DNA from: Salinibacillus kushneri
Lineage (GTDB): Bacteria; Bacillota; Bacilli; Bacillales; Alkalibacillaceae
DNA length: 64,000 nt
Assembly (NCBI RefSeq): GCF_900111405.1
Contig: NZ_FOHJ01000001.1
Coordinates: forward strand, 62,001-126,000
Direction of reading: 5' to 3'
A model generated the notes under the pieces. It searched no databases. It was not told the origin of the DNA and saw nothing but the letters and a program-made list of their open reading frames with translations. Both the position numbers and the translations under genes were made by a program. Below are positions 46,380 to 55,122 of this stretch, piece after piece (the stretch's first letter is position 1; every line of letters begins with the position of its first letter).

Positions 46380-48086
46380 TTAAATGACTTCATTTCGGTT
46401 ATCCAAAATCCCTAAAGTCCAAAGCCTTATACAAAGATTAATCAGAAACATATCATCAGGTTTATCCAAATCACAATCTGTTAACGATTCAATTTTTCTT
46501 AGACGATATAGTAAAGATTGCCTGTGTAAGTTTAATTCTCTGGCAGTTTGACTCACATTCCCCCGGTTTTTATTGTAAACCGAAAAGGTATACACAAGAT
46601 TAATTCCCCGCTCCTGGTCATATTTTAATAAAGTTCCAATCGTCTGATCTGTAATATTCCTAAGCTCTTCATCATGAACAAGATTCATTAGTGCCCGGTC
46701 CACTCGTGTATCCGCGTACATATTTTGAAATCCGGGCCCTTTCTGACGACGACCAATTTCTAAGGCCTTCTGAGCCTCCTGATAGCTCTCATAAAAACAG
46801 CGAAGTCCAGCGGTTTTACTTATCCCCCAGCTGAAAATAAGCTCCGGCATAAATTGATTTAAGCGTTTCTCCAGATGGTAAAAGAATTGGTCCACCGTTT
46901 CTGTGACTTGATGGTGACTAATTTCCAAAAAGATAATAAAATGATCACGCTGAAAGGTAATCATCGTTTGACTGGCAATCGATTTTCCAGAATAATAGAT
47001 TTCATCTTCTATTCTTCTTGTAATCGTCTGTTCCCAATGCTCATAAGTAGATTGGTCCAGATTTTTTTGAAACACTTCCATAAAGTTTTCAGGATAACCA
47101 ATCACACATACATAAGGCAGATTGACGTTATACTTTAAGGATTTCGCCCTCGAAAGCACCTGATCCCAGGAAGTATCCTTTTCCTTTGCCAAACTCCACA
47201 CAAAATCGTCTCTTAGCTTTAGTTCAGTCTCAATAATGGTATTTTCCTTTAAAAAGCAAAGGGCTATCGCTGTAACAGCATGCTCCAGTAAATGAACAGT
47301 CTGCTGTCCTAATAAATAATCCACGTCATCATCAGTTAAGCCCTCAACAATGACAAATCCCTGTATTTCACTGGCTGATTGGACCAGAAATTGTAATATA
47401 TTTTTACCTTCAATCGACATCACCCGCGCATTTGGAGAGGTACTATATTGATTGTTGTTTTCAAAAGAAGTAACCATATAACTATAATCCTCTGATTGCA
47501 AAAATTCTGTCCATGTTCTCTCCAGTTTAGCTGCACCTTTGCTTTTTCCTTTCACACGTCCCCTAGTATCAGTAATGATAACTCCTTTATCCAGCTTCTT
47601 TTCAATATAATCGGAAACATCATAAAAGCTGCCATTTTTTAAAATAAGGTTAAGCAATTCCTGTTGAATTTCTTTATTCTGCTCAACCAAACGTTCTTCT
47701 TCCTGCTTTAACGCATTAAGTACGATTTGTATAATGTCAGCGAAGCGAATTTCCCAGGGTAATAAAATAATCGGAAAATCATGGTCATTGGCAAAATCAA
47801 TCATCCGTGTCGGCAATTCATGAATGTAACGGCCAATCGCAATGGCAAGACCTGACGCCTCGGATTCAATCACTTCTCTTACAAATTGAAATAATAATTC
47901 CTCATCATCTTTACAGCCTACTCCTGTTGTTAAGACGAATTCATTTTTTCTTACAAAGTTTTCAACAGGCATTTCAATTACAGAAATCCATTCAACAATG
48001 GAATCACTGATGGTATGATTCGCTGTTATAACCTTACCCTTATTAAGCAAATCCAGCTGAAAAATCTCTTCCATCGCAAGTCTCAC
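46380..48086 (-). CDS. PucR-family transcriptional regulator
   Basis: Regulator of 568 residues with an N-terminal PucR ligand/purine-catabolism-type domain (VEWISVIEMPVENFVRKNEF, then RMIDFANDHDFPIILLPW), a middle CdaR/GGDEF-like domain, and a C-terminal PucR helix-turn-helix (GNVSQTARELNLHRQSLLYRLRKIE). GTG 48086 is used because GGGAGG lies 7 bases upstream. It is divergent from the catabolic operon starting at 48285 and is the likely regulator, probably an activator that senses a pathway compound. A perfect TTTAAC-N6-GTTAAA repeat in the shared region may be its site. Confidence 0.9.
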   Translation of the reverse strand: MRLAMEEIFQLDLLNKGKVITANHTISDSIVEWISVIEMPVENFVRKNEFVLTTGVGCKDDEELLFQFVREVIESEASGLAIAIGRYIHELPTRMIDFANDHDFPIILLPWEIRFADIIQIVLNALKQEEERLVEQNKEIQQELLNLILKNGSFYDVSDYIEKKLDKGVIITDTRGRVKGKSKGAAKLERTWTEFLQSEDYSYMVTSFENNNQYSTSPNARVMSIEGKNILQFLVQSASEIQGFVIVEGLTDDDVDYLLGQQTVHLLEHAVTAIALCFLKENTIIETELKLRDDFVWSLAKEKDTSWDQVLSRAKSLKYNVNLPYVCVIGYPENFMEVFQKNLDQSTYEHWEQTITRRIEDEIYYSGKSIASQTMITFQRDHFIIFLEISHHQVTETVDQFFYHLEKRLNQFMPELIFSWGISKTAGLRCFYESYQEAQKALEIGRRQKGPGFQNMYADTRVDRALMNLVHDEELRNITDQTIGTLLKYDQERGINLVYTFSVYNKNRGNVSQTARELNLHRQSLLYRLRKIESLTDCDLDKPDDMFLINLCIRLWTLGILDNRNEVI

Positions 48087-48215
48087 TGGGATACCTCCCA
48101 TCTTCTTTTATAAAAATGACAAAAGAAAAAAGAATAATTTCATACAAATTTGCGAATATTCATTTTTTTCTTTGTATAATATCATAAAAATATATCGATT
48201 TATAGATAAAAAGCA

Positions 48216-48233
48216 TTTAACAAACACGTTAAA
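48216..48233 (+). promoter_or_regulatory. Possible operator between the PucR gene and the catabolic operon
   Basis: Perfect inverted repeat TTTAAC-N6-GTTAAA in the 198-base divergent region. A -10 box TATAAT (48175-48180) with a TTGCGA -35 at a long 19-base spacing lies upstream of it on the plus strand. Confidence 0.4.
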
Positions 48234-48284
48234 CACTTTTTATAAAATCTTTTCATTCACAAATATGAAAGGAGAGGTTGACTC

Positions 48285-49481
48285 ATGACAAAGATTCATA
48301 ACCTGACAAATGCAACAAAAACCGTATGGGCTGGTGAAAGAGATTACCTGGCTCATGGAGCAACACAAGTTCCAGTTGTTCACAGTGTTTCCTTTGGCTA
48401 TGAAGATGTAGATGAATGGTTTGAAGTAGCTATTGGGGAAAAAGAAGGACATATTTACGGCAGAAATACAAATCCGACCGTGCAGGCTTTCGAGGATAAA
48501 GTAAAAATTTTGGAAGGAGCAGAAAGTGCTACCAGTTTTTCAACAGGGATGGCAGCCATTAGTAACTCCTTATCTACTTTTTTAAAGCCTGGTGACCGGG
48601 TTGTATCAATTAAGGATACTTATGGTGGAACAAACAAAATCTTCTCGGAATTTTTGCCTAAGCTTAATATTGATGTCGAACTATGCGAAACAGCTAATCA
48701 TGAGCAAATGGAAACAGAAATTGCTAAAGGCTGTAATCTTCTTTATCTTGAAACACCTACAAACCCAACCGTTAAAATCACGGATATTAAGCGAATGGTA
48801 AAAGCCGCTAAAGCTGTAGATGCCCTTGTGTTTGTGGATAATACCTTTGCCACACCAATGAACCAGAATCCACTGGCTTTAGGGGCTGATCTGGTCATTC
48901 ATAGTGCAACGAAGTTTTTAGGTGGGCACGCCGATGCTCTTGGCGGAGTCGTGTGCGGCAGTGAAGACTTAGTAGAACAAATCTATCATTATCGTGAAAT
49001 TAATGGAGCCACACTTGACCCTATGGCTGCTTATCTGCTACTACGAGGAATGAAGACTCTTCATTTACGTAATGAACGTCAATCGGCCAGTGCGATGAAA
49101 ATAGCCAACTATTTAAAACAGCATGAAGCTATTGATGCGGTCTTTTATCCAGGGCTTGAGACCCATCCAAATCATGATATTGCCAAAAAACAAATGAAAT
49201 ATTTCGGTGGCATGTTGAGTTTCTCCCTTAAGGAAGGACTCGATGGTGTAAGAGAATTCTTACCCAGACTTCAATATGCCAATCGGGCTGCAAACTTAGG
49301 ATCCGTTGAAACAGTTGTTGGTCCAGCCCGTACAACAAGTCACGTCGAATGTACACCAGAAGAACGTAAAGCACTCGGTATTCCAGAAGGCTTAGTTCGA
49401 TACTCCGTAGGAATTGAAGATGTGGATGATTTACTAGCAGATTTAGAAAATGCTTTATCCTACATTGCCGTAAAAAACTAA
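48285..49481 (+). CDS. Cystathionine gamma-synthase-family PLP enzyme
   Basis: PLP fold type I enzyme of 398 residues in the Cys/Met-metabolism family. The Schiff-base lysine is K210 in IHSATKFLGGHADALGG, the cofactor aspartate D185 in FVDNTFATP, and the phosphate site is IYGRNTNPTVQAF and STGMAAIS. Members do gamma- or beta-elimination or replacement on homoserine esters, cystathionine or methionine. As first gene of this operon it is unlikely to be a methionine-synthesis enzyme; it may act on diaminobutyrate or homoserine made by the neighbours. The N-terminal region with SFGYEDVDEWFEVAIGEKEGH differs from typical MetB/MetC/MetI. GGAGAGG precedes the ATG. Confidence 0.87.
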   Translation: MTKIHNLTNATKTVWAGERDYLAHGATQVPVVHSVSFGYEDVDEWFEVAIGEKEGHIYGRNTNPTVQAFEDKVKILEGAESATSFSTGMAAISNSLSTFLKPGDRVVSIKDTYGGTNKIFSEFLPKLNIDVELCETANHEQMETEIAKGCNLLYLETPTNPTVKITDIKRMVKAAKAVDALVFVDNTFATPMNQNPLALGADLVIHSATKFLGGHADALGGVVCGSEDLVEQIYHYREINGATLDPMAAYLLLRGMKTLHLRNERQSASAMKIANYLKQHEAIDAVFYPGLETHPNHDIAKKQMKYFGGMLSFSLKEGLDGVREFLPRLQYANRAANLGSVETVVGPARTTSHVECTPEERKALGIPEGLVRYSVGIEDVDDLLADLENALSYIAVKN

Positions 49482-49512
49482 ATCAACCGTACTTCAAGGA
49501 GTGATGTGCTAC

Positions 49513-50721
49513 ATGAGTCTATTAACAGAAGCACAAGCCATTAAAGATGAATTAATCGATATTAGACGAAAGCTGCACCAGTATCCAGAATTGAGCTTTC
49601 AAGAATACGAGACGACAGCCTATATTAAAAACGTTTTAAACACCATTAAAGGAATAACAGTTCAAACAGGTAAAGACGAAATCGGACTAAATACAGGCGT
49701 AGTCGGCTCCATTTCCAGTGGAAGCGGACCGACCATCGCCATTCGTGCTGATATTGATGCTTTACCCATATTAGAAGAAAATCAGCTAGCCTATCGTTCA
49801 CAAAATAAGGGTGTTATGCATGCATGTGGCCATGATGCTCATACGACAATCGCCCTGGGTACAGCTAAAATACTCGCCCAAAAAATGAGGCAGGGAGAAC
49901 TTTCTGGTAAAATCATATTTATTTTTCAACCTGCTGAGGAAGATACAGATGATCATGGGTTCACAGGAGCCCCTTACCTGATGAAGGCAGGTGTATTAGA
50001 AAATGTCGATGCAGCTATTGCCCTGCATATGAATCCTGAAGAGTCCGTCAGTACAGTAACTTTAAGCGAAGGGTACAGCATGGCAAGTGTCGATACCTTT
50101 CGAGCCGCGATTAAAGGTTCGGGTGGGCATGCTGCATATCCTCACCTTGTTAAGGACCCGATTAGAATGTTAGGCAGTATTTTACCTGCCATCCAGAGTA
50201 TTACAGCTCGAACCATTTCACCACTGGAATCTTCAGTTATATCTGTAACCCATATCGGAACGACTCCATCCTATAACGTCATACCAAATGAGGTTATACT
50301 CCAAGGAACCATACGAAGCTATCATCCTGCTATTCGTAAGCAATTAAAAATAGAACTGGAAGATACACTAAAAATCTCGGAATCTATGGGTGGAAGTTAT
50401 GAGTTAAACATCAATCATGGGGAGCCTGTACTCTATAATCATCCTGCTATTACAAACTGGTATGAGCAAACGATCCAAAGTCTTCTCCCTTCTTTTACCA
50501 TTAAGCACGAGCCATTTGGTATGGCTGGAGAAGATTTTAGTCATATGGCTGAGACTGTTCCAAGTGCAATGCTATTTCTTGGAGCCAAAAAAGACAGCCT
50601 GCCAAACCGCGGGCTTCACATGCCTGAATTTGATATTGATGAAGAGGCACTTATTTACGGTGTAACCATTCTATCCGAAACAGTGTGCCGGTTTTTAAAA
50701 GGTGAATATTCACTTGAATAG
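49513..50721 (+). CDS. M20D-family amidohydrolase (N-acyl-amino-acid deacylase)
   Basis: Cytoplasmic metallo-amidohydrolase of 402 residues. The dimetal site motifs are visible: VMHACGHDAHTTIALG, FIFQPAEEDTDDHGF, and the lid-domain segment AIKGSGGHAAYPH. The family removes acyl groups from amino acids or opens related amides. Here it would be the N-acetyl-diaminobutyrate deacetylase of an ectoine pathway, in place of the usual M14-type DoeB/EutE; that is inference. ATG 49513 is chosen because AAGGAG is about 11 bases upstream, while GTG 49501 overlaps that site. It follows the PLP enzyme gene by 31 bases. Confidence 0.88.
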   Translation: MSLLTEAQAIKDELIDIRRKLHQYPELSFQEYETTAYIKNVLNTIKGITVQTGKDEIGLNTGVVGSISSGSGPTIAIRADIDALPILEENQLAYRSQNKGVMHACGHDAHTTIALGTAKILAQKMRQGELSGKIIFIFQPAEEDTDDHGFTGAPYLMKAGVLENVDAAIALHMNPEESVSTVTLSEGYSMASVDTFRAAIKGSGGHAAYPHLVKDPIRMLGSILPAIQSITARTISPLESSVISVTHIGTTPSYNVIPNEVILQGTIRSYHPAIRKQLKIELEDTLKISESMGGSYELNINHGEPVLYNHPAITNWYEQTIQSLLPSFTIKHEPFGMAGEDFSHMAETVPSAMLFLGAKKDSLPNRGLHMPEFDIDEEALIYGVTILSETVCRFLKGEYSLE

Positions 50722-50735
50722 AGGGAGGGAATAAC

Positions 50736-51779
50736 ATGAGCCATAAAATTGCCTTTATCGGATTTGGTGGAGTCGGTCAAGGATTGATGAACATATTAAT
50801 AAATAAGGGAAAACAGCTAAATGAAGGTTTAGGCCTGGATATCGAAGTAGTGTCCATATCGGATATGAAAAAAGGAGCGATTCACCATCCTAATGGCCTC
50901 GATTTAGCTAAAATCGCCAGCATTATGGATAACTCAGGCCAGTTAGAGGATTATCCAGATACGGAAGGACTTATAAAAGGCTGGGATAGTTTAACGACGA
51001 TTGAAAAGTCTAATGCAGATACCATTGTCGAAATCACCTATACCGATGTTCAAACAGGTCAACCAGCCATTGATCATTGTAAAGCTGCTTTCGAAAATGG
51101 GAAAAATGTCGTGATGAGCAACAAAGGACCGGTTGCGATTGCTCATGATGAACTGAGTGAGCTTGCAAAAGAAAAAGGAGTGCATTGGGGTTTTGAAGGT
51201 ACGGTCATGAGTGGAACACCTGCACTTCGAATGCCCCTTGTCTCCTTAACAGGAAATGAAATTCAGGAAATACGAGGGATTTTGAACGGAACAACCAATT
51301 ACATTCTTACACAAATGGAAGCCGGGAAGACGTACGAAGACGCTTTAAAACAAGCTCAAGAGTTAGGATATGCAGAAGCAGATCCTACCAGTGACGTAGA
51401 AGGATATGATGCTCTTTATAAAGTCGTTATTTTGGCCAATGTAATTATGGATATTCCATTAACAAAGGAAGATGTTATCTGTGAAGGAATTTCAAGCCTG
51501 ACAATTGATGATATTGAGCAGGCAAAGCAGGAAAATAAACGTTGGAAAATGCTTGGTCGAATTACCAAACAGGATGATCAGGTCTACGCATCTGTAAAAC
51601 CAGAAACAGTAGATATGACAGACCCTCTTGCTGGTGTTCAAGGAGCCATTAATGCCATTACCTATGAATGTGATTTATCAGGCCCTATTACCTTGATGGG
51701 GGCTGGTGCTGGAATTATCGAAACAGGATACTCCCTTTTAATTGATCTCATTAATATCGAACGAAATGTGATTCAATAA
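50736..51779 (+). CDS. Homoserine dehydrogenase, short form without ACT domain
   Basis: NAD(P)-dependent dehydrogenase of 347 residues. The nucleotide loop is FIGFGGVGQGLMNIL and the catalytic region is EIRGILNGTTNYILTQME then GYAEADPTSDVEGYDALYK, all classic homoserine dehydrogenase motifs; SNKGP supplies the conserved lysine. The C-terminal ACT regulatory domain of biosynthetic Hom (about 430 residues) is absent. In this operon it may reduce aspartate semialdehyde to homoserine, or the reverse. The thrC-thrB operon at 4 kb lacks hom, so a biosynthetic role is also possible. GGAGGG precedes the ATG; 14 bases separate it from the amidohydrolase gene. Confidence 0.85.
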   Translation: MSHKIAFIGFGGVGQGLMNILINKGKQLNEGLGLDIEVVSISDMKKGAIHHPNGLDLAKIASIMDNSGQLEDYPDTEGLIKGWDSLTTIEKSNADTIVEITYTDVQTGQPAIDHCKAAFENGKNVVMSNKGPVAIAHDELSELAKEKGVHWGFEGTVMSGTPALRMPLVSLTGNEIQEIRGILNGTTNYILTQMEAGKTYEDALKQAQELGYAEADPTSDVEGYDALYKVVILANVIMDIPLTKEDVICEGISSLTIDDIEQAKQENKRWKMLGRITKQDDQVYASVKPETVDMTDPLAGVQGAINAITYECDLSGPITLMGAGAGIIETGYSLLIDLINIERNVIQ

Positions 51780-51831
51780 CCTTCAATCAGTGGGAGGATT
51801 CACTCATTAGCAGGAGACCTATTAGCATGAT

Positions 51832-51888
51832 ACTGGCCGTCTTCTACTACTCCTTCTTATCATGAATTCTCTTAGATTTACGGCCAGT
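51832..51888 (+). promoter_or_regulatory. Hairpin inside the catabolic operon
   Basis: ACTGGCCGT (51832-51840) and ACGGCCAGT (51880-51888) form a perfect 9-bp stem with a 39-base loop in the 172-base gap before the aldehyde dehydrogenase gene. No T tract follows. It may be an RNA-processing or stability element or a partial attenuator. Confidence 0.5.
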
Positions 51889-51951
51889 TCACATGATAAA
51901 AATAATGTTTAGTGTATAGATGAAGGTTTTTTAAGAAAGGAGTGTCAAATC

Positions 51952-53388
51952 ATGAAAGCACAAGTTCAGCAAGTCAAAATGTGTATCGGTGGAGAATGGG
52001 TAAATCGTAATCAAAAGATTGACGTATTGAATCCCCAAAATAATGAACTTATTGCAAGTGTACCTTCAGCAAGTAAAGAAGACATGATCAACACTATAGA
52101 AGAAGCCAAAAAAGGAGTAAAGATTGCTGCAGAGATTCCCGTTCACAAACGCATTTCCATCTTAAACCGTGCCGCCAGCCTTTTATCAGAACGAAAGATT
52201 GAATTTGCAGAAACCATTGCAAAAGAAGGAAGTAAAACCATTCGAGAAGCAGAGGGAGAAGTCAACAGAGCAATTGAAACACTGCAAATCAGCGCTGAGG
52301 AAGCAAGACGGATTAAAGGAGAAACCATATCTTTTGATCAGCGGCCTGGTAGTGAAAATCGTGTTGGTTATTACTACCGTTTTCCAATCGGACTCATTGC
52401 CGCCATCACTCCTTTTAATGACCCTTTAAATCTTGTTGCCCACAAAGTTGGCCCTGCTGTAGCAAGCGGGAATGCATTAATTGTAAAGCCAGCCTCTACC
52501 ACTCCATTAAGCGCACTAAAACTTGCTGCATTGATGGAAGAAGCCGGTTTACCAAAGAAAGTACTCAGTGTTATAACCGGTCGCGGAAGTGAAATTGGGG
52601 ATTTACTAATTGAAAATGAAGACATTCGAATGATTTCTTTTACCGGTGGAGTTGAAACAGGTCAGGATATTACCGCTAAATCTGGTGTGAAAAAGCTTGG
52701 TATGGAGCTGGGTTCAAATTCTCCGGCTATTGTGTTAAGTGATTCCGACTTAGATCAGGCTGTTGAGTCAACTATTTCCGGATCCTATGCTGCAGCCGGC
52801 CAAAACTGTATTGGTGTTCAACGTATATATGTGGAGGAAGATATTTATGAAGACTTTAAAACCAAATTTGTTGAACGGACAAAAAATTATGTAATAGGAG
52901 ATAAACTTTCACCAGACACGGACATGGGGCCTCTCATTACAGAAAAAGAAGCATTGAGAGTTGAAAACTGGGTAAATGATGCGGTTGAAAATGGAGCACA
53001 TTTACTCTGTGGGGGAAAGCGTAGTGGTGCCTTTTATGATCCTACTGTGTTAGAACAACTGCCTGAACACTGCATTCTTGCTACGGAAGAAGTATTTGGT
53101 CCCGTAGTCATCTTATACGCTGTATCGGACTTAAACGAGGCGATTGAAAAGTCAAATAATGTTGATTTTGGTCTGCAGGCTGGAATTTTCACAAAAAATC
53201 TGGAACGCGCTTTCCAAGCGATTCATAAACTAAATGTAGGCGGAGTTATGGTCAATGATAGTAGTGATTATCGAATTGATGCCATGCCATTCGGAGGTGT
53301 AAAAAACTCAGGTATTGGCCGGGAAGGAATTCAATTTGCTATCAATGAAATGACAGATCCTAAGGTGGTTTGCTTCAATTTATCTTAA
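51952..53388 (+). CDS. NAD(P)-dependent aldehyde dehydrogenase (DoeC-like)
   Basis: Aldehyde dehydrogenase superfamily enzyme of 478 residues. Catalytic elements are in place: the N of ITPFNDPLNLVAHKVGPA, Glu in KLGMELGSNSP, nucleophile Cys in AAAGQNCIGVQRI, and EEVFGPVV near the C terminus. Together with the ectoine hydrolase downstream, it is best read as the aspartate-semialdehyde dehydrogenase of ectoine breakdown (DoeC), giving aspartate; this is inference from context. Succinate-semialdehyde or lactaldehyde dehydrogenase are sequence-compatible alternatives. AAAGGAG precedes the ATG. Confidence 0.85.
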   Translation: MKAQVQQVKMCIGGEWVNRNQKIDVLNPQNNELIASVPSASKEDMINTIEEAKKGVKIAAEIPVHKRISILNRAASLLSERKIEFAETIAKEGSKTIREAEGEVNRAIETLQISAEEARRIKGETISFDQRPGSENRVGYYYRFPIGLIAAITPFNDPLNLVAHKVGPAVASGNALIVKPASTTPLSALKLAALMEEAGLPKKVLSVITGRGSEIGDLLIENEDIRMISFTGGVETGQDITAKSGVKKLGMELGSNSPAIVLSDSDLDQAVESTISGSYAAAGQNCIGVQRIYVEEDIYEDFKTKFVERTKNYVIGDKLSPDTDMGPLITEKEALRVENWVNDAVENGAHLLCGGKRSGAFYDPTVLEQLPEHCILATEEVFGPVVILYAVSDLNEAIEKSNNVDFGLQAGIFTKNLERAFQAIHKLNVGGVMVNDSSDYRIDAMPFGGVKNSGIGREGIQFAINEMTDPKVVCFNLS

Positions 53389-53437
53389 ACTTTGGCCATA
53401 TAAGGTCTCTTTAAGCTACAGGAAAGGAGTGACGAGG

Positions 53438-54649
53438 ATGTTTAAGGTGGAAGAATACAAAGAAAGAATGCATCAAACAAAGCAAAGAATGAATGAGCAA
53501 GGAATCGAAGTCTTATTACTGGTTAACCCTTCAAATATGAATTATTTAACTGGATATGACGCTTGGTCCTTTTATGTTCATCAAATGGTTATTGTGATGA
53601 TTGATGAAGAGCAGCCGATTTGGATCGGCAGAGAAATGGATGTCAATAGTGCCCGTATCTCGACGTGGATAAACAATGATAATATTATACCTTATCCCGA
53701 TGACTATATACAATCCGACGAAAAGCATCCTATGGAGTTTGTAGCAGATATTTTAAAGGAAATTGGGCAGGCCAACCGACATATAGGTGTAGAAATGGAA
53801 ACCCATTATTTCAGTGCTCTTTCCTATCTAAAACTGGTCCATGAATTACCTAATGCAACTTTTAAAGATGCTAATCAGCTTGTCAATTGGGTGAGATGCA
53901 TTAAATCTCCACAGGAAATTGCCTATATGAAACAAGCAGCTCAAAATGCTGAATTAGCCATGCAAAGAGCCTATGAAACGATTGATGCCAATGTAAGAGA
54001 ATGTGATGTTGCCGCAAATATATTTCAAGCACAATTAAGCGGGAATGCAGAGCATGGGGGTGATTATCCAGCTATTGTTCCGATGATTCCATCTGGACGA
54101 AAAACCGCTGCTCCACATTTTACTTGGACTGATGATCGTTATCAACAAAATGATCCTGTGATTATTGAGCTTGCGGGTTGTTATAATCGCTATCACTCAC
54201 CTCTGGCTCGAACGATGGTTATTGGTGAACCACCACAGCAATTAGCAGAAACCTCAAAAGTGATTGTGGACGCTCTTAAGCAAACGTTAGATTTTATTAA
54301 ACCAGGTGTTACAAGTGAGGAAATTGAAAACGTTTGGCAAAGTGAAATCGCCAAACACGGGTTTCATAAACGTTCCCGTCTAGGTTACTCTGTCGGCTTA
54401 AGTTATCCGCCTGATTGGGGAGAGCATACCATCAGTATTCGCCCTGGAGATCAAACCGTCATTCAACCCAATATGACATTACATTTAATTCCTGGATTAT
54501 GGTATGAAAAATTCGGAGTTGAAATTAGTGAGGCCATTCGGATTACGGACAACGGCTGCGAAACTCTGGCGAACTTTCCGAGAGAACTGTACGTAAAAAA
54601 TCCAACTCCTCCCCTTTATGTCAACGGAACTACTCTGCCAAAATATTAG
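53438..54649 (+). CDS. doeA: Ectoine hydrolase (DoeA/EutD family, M24 fold)
   Basis: Protein of about 403 residues with a creatinase N-domain and a pita-bread M24 C-domain. The N-terminal block NPSNMNYLTGYDAWSFYVHQMV with IWIGREMDVNSAR is what I recall as typical of DoeA/EutD ectoine hydrolases. In the M24 core the metal-ligand places are changed: IIELAGCYNRYHSPLART has Pro where metallopeptidases have Asp. This fits a metal-free amidine hydrolase and not an Xaa-Pro peptidase. It would open the ectoine ring to N-acetyl-diaminobutyrate. ATG 53438 follows AAAGGAG with adequate spacing. A strong terminator follows, ending the operon. Confidence 0.88.
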   Translation: MFKVEEYKERMHQTKQRMNEQGIEVLLLVNPSNMNYLTGYDAWSFYVHQMVIVMIDEEQPIWIGREMDVNSARISTWINNDNIIPYPDDYIQSDEKHPMEFVADILKEIGQANRHIGVEMETHYFSALSYLKLVHELPNATFKDANQLVNWVRCIKSPQEIAYMKQAAQNAELAMQRAYETIDANVRECDVAANIFQAQLSGNAEHGGDYPAIVPMIPSGRKTAAPHFTWTDDRYQQNDPVIIELAGCYNRYHSPLARTMVIGEPPQQLAETSKVIVDALKQTLDFIKPGVTSEEIENVWQSEIAKHGFHKRSRLGYSVGLSYPPDWGEHTISIRPGDQTVIQPNMTLHLIPGLWYEKFGVEISEAIRITDNGCETLANFPRELYVKNPTPPLYVNGTTLPKY

Positions 54650-54704
54650 AGGTGAGACATACACCTAACCGGTTCCGTTTCAAAGGAAATCACACACTAT
54701 TTCG

Positions 54705-54740
54705 CACGTGAATTCACAATCGAATTCACGTGTTTTTTAT
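54705..54740 (+). terminator. Terminator of the ectoine-type catabolic operon
   Basis: Perfect 11-bp stem CACGTGAATTC (54705-54715) with GAATTCACGTG (54722-54732), followed by TTTTTTATTTC... on the plus strand. Confidence 0.92.
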
Positions 54741-55030
54741 TTCACTTTGAAATCAATAAATACAGGAAATTCCACTTGATGATAGCACTATAGATTACAT
54801 TACTATTCACAGGGTCGGACATAAATAGTGCGGTGGGTGTAAATTGCTTGTCATTTTCGTGTGAATTTTTATTTAATCCAAGGTTAAATGGGGATTTAAG
54901 GTAAAATCAATAGAAGACTACTAACGTTGAGAAATTGTACTTAAAGTACGGGCCGTTTAGGTTAACAAGGAAATCAACTATACTATATTTATTATATATA
55001 AATTTACATATTATCAGGATATGGATTAAA
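54741..55030. other. Intergenic region after the catabolic operon
   Basis: About 290 AT-rich bases without a gene. Nothing is identifiable until the PhnB-like remnant at 55031. Confidence 0.4.
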
Positions 55031-55095
55031 ATGGAAAAGGTAACACCATTTTTAATGTTCAAGAAGGGTACGCAGATAAAGCGATGAAAATGTAA
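55031..55095 (+). pseudogene. Remnant of a PhnB/VOC-family gene
   Basis: ATG 55031 opens MEKVTPFLMF, then a -1 shift continues as QEGYADKAMKM and a stop at 55093-55095. The joined string resembles the N terminus of PhnB/YjdN-type glyoxalase-fold proteins (typically VTPFLMFQG-AEEAMNFY). Only about 22 codons remain and they are in two frames, so the gene is dead. It lies directly in front of an AHSA1-type gene. Confidence 0.5.
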
Positions 55096-55122
55096 TACAT
55101 TTTAAAATAGGAGGTAATATTC

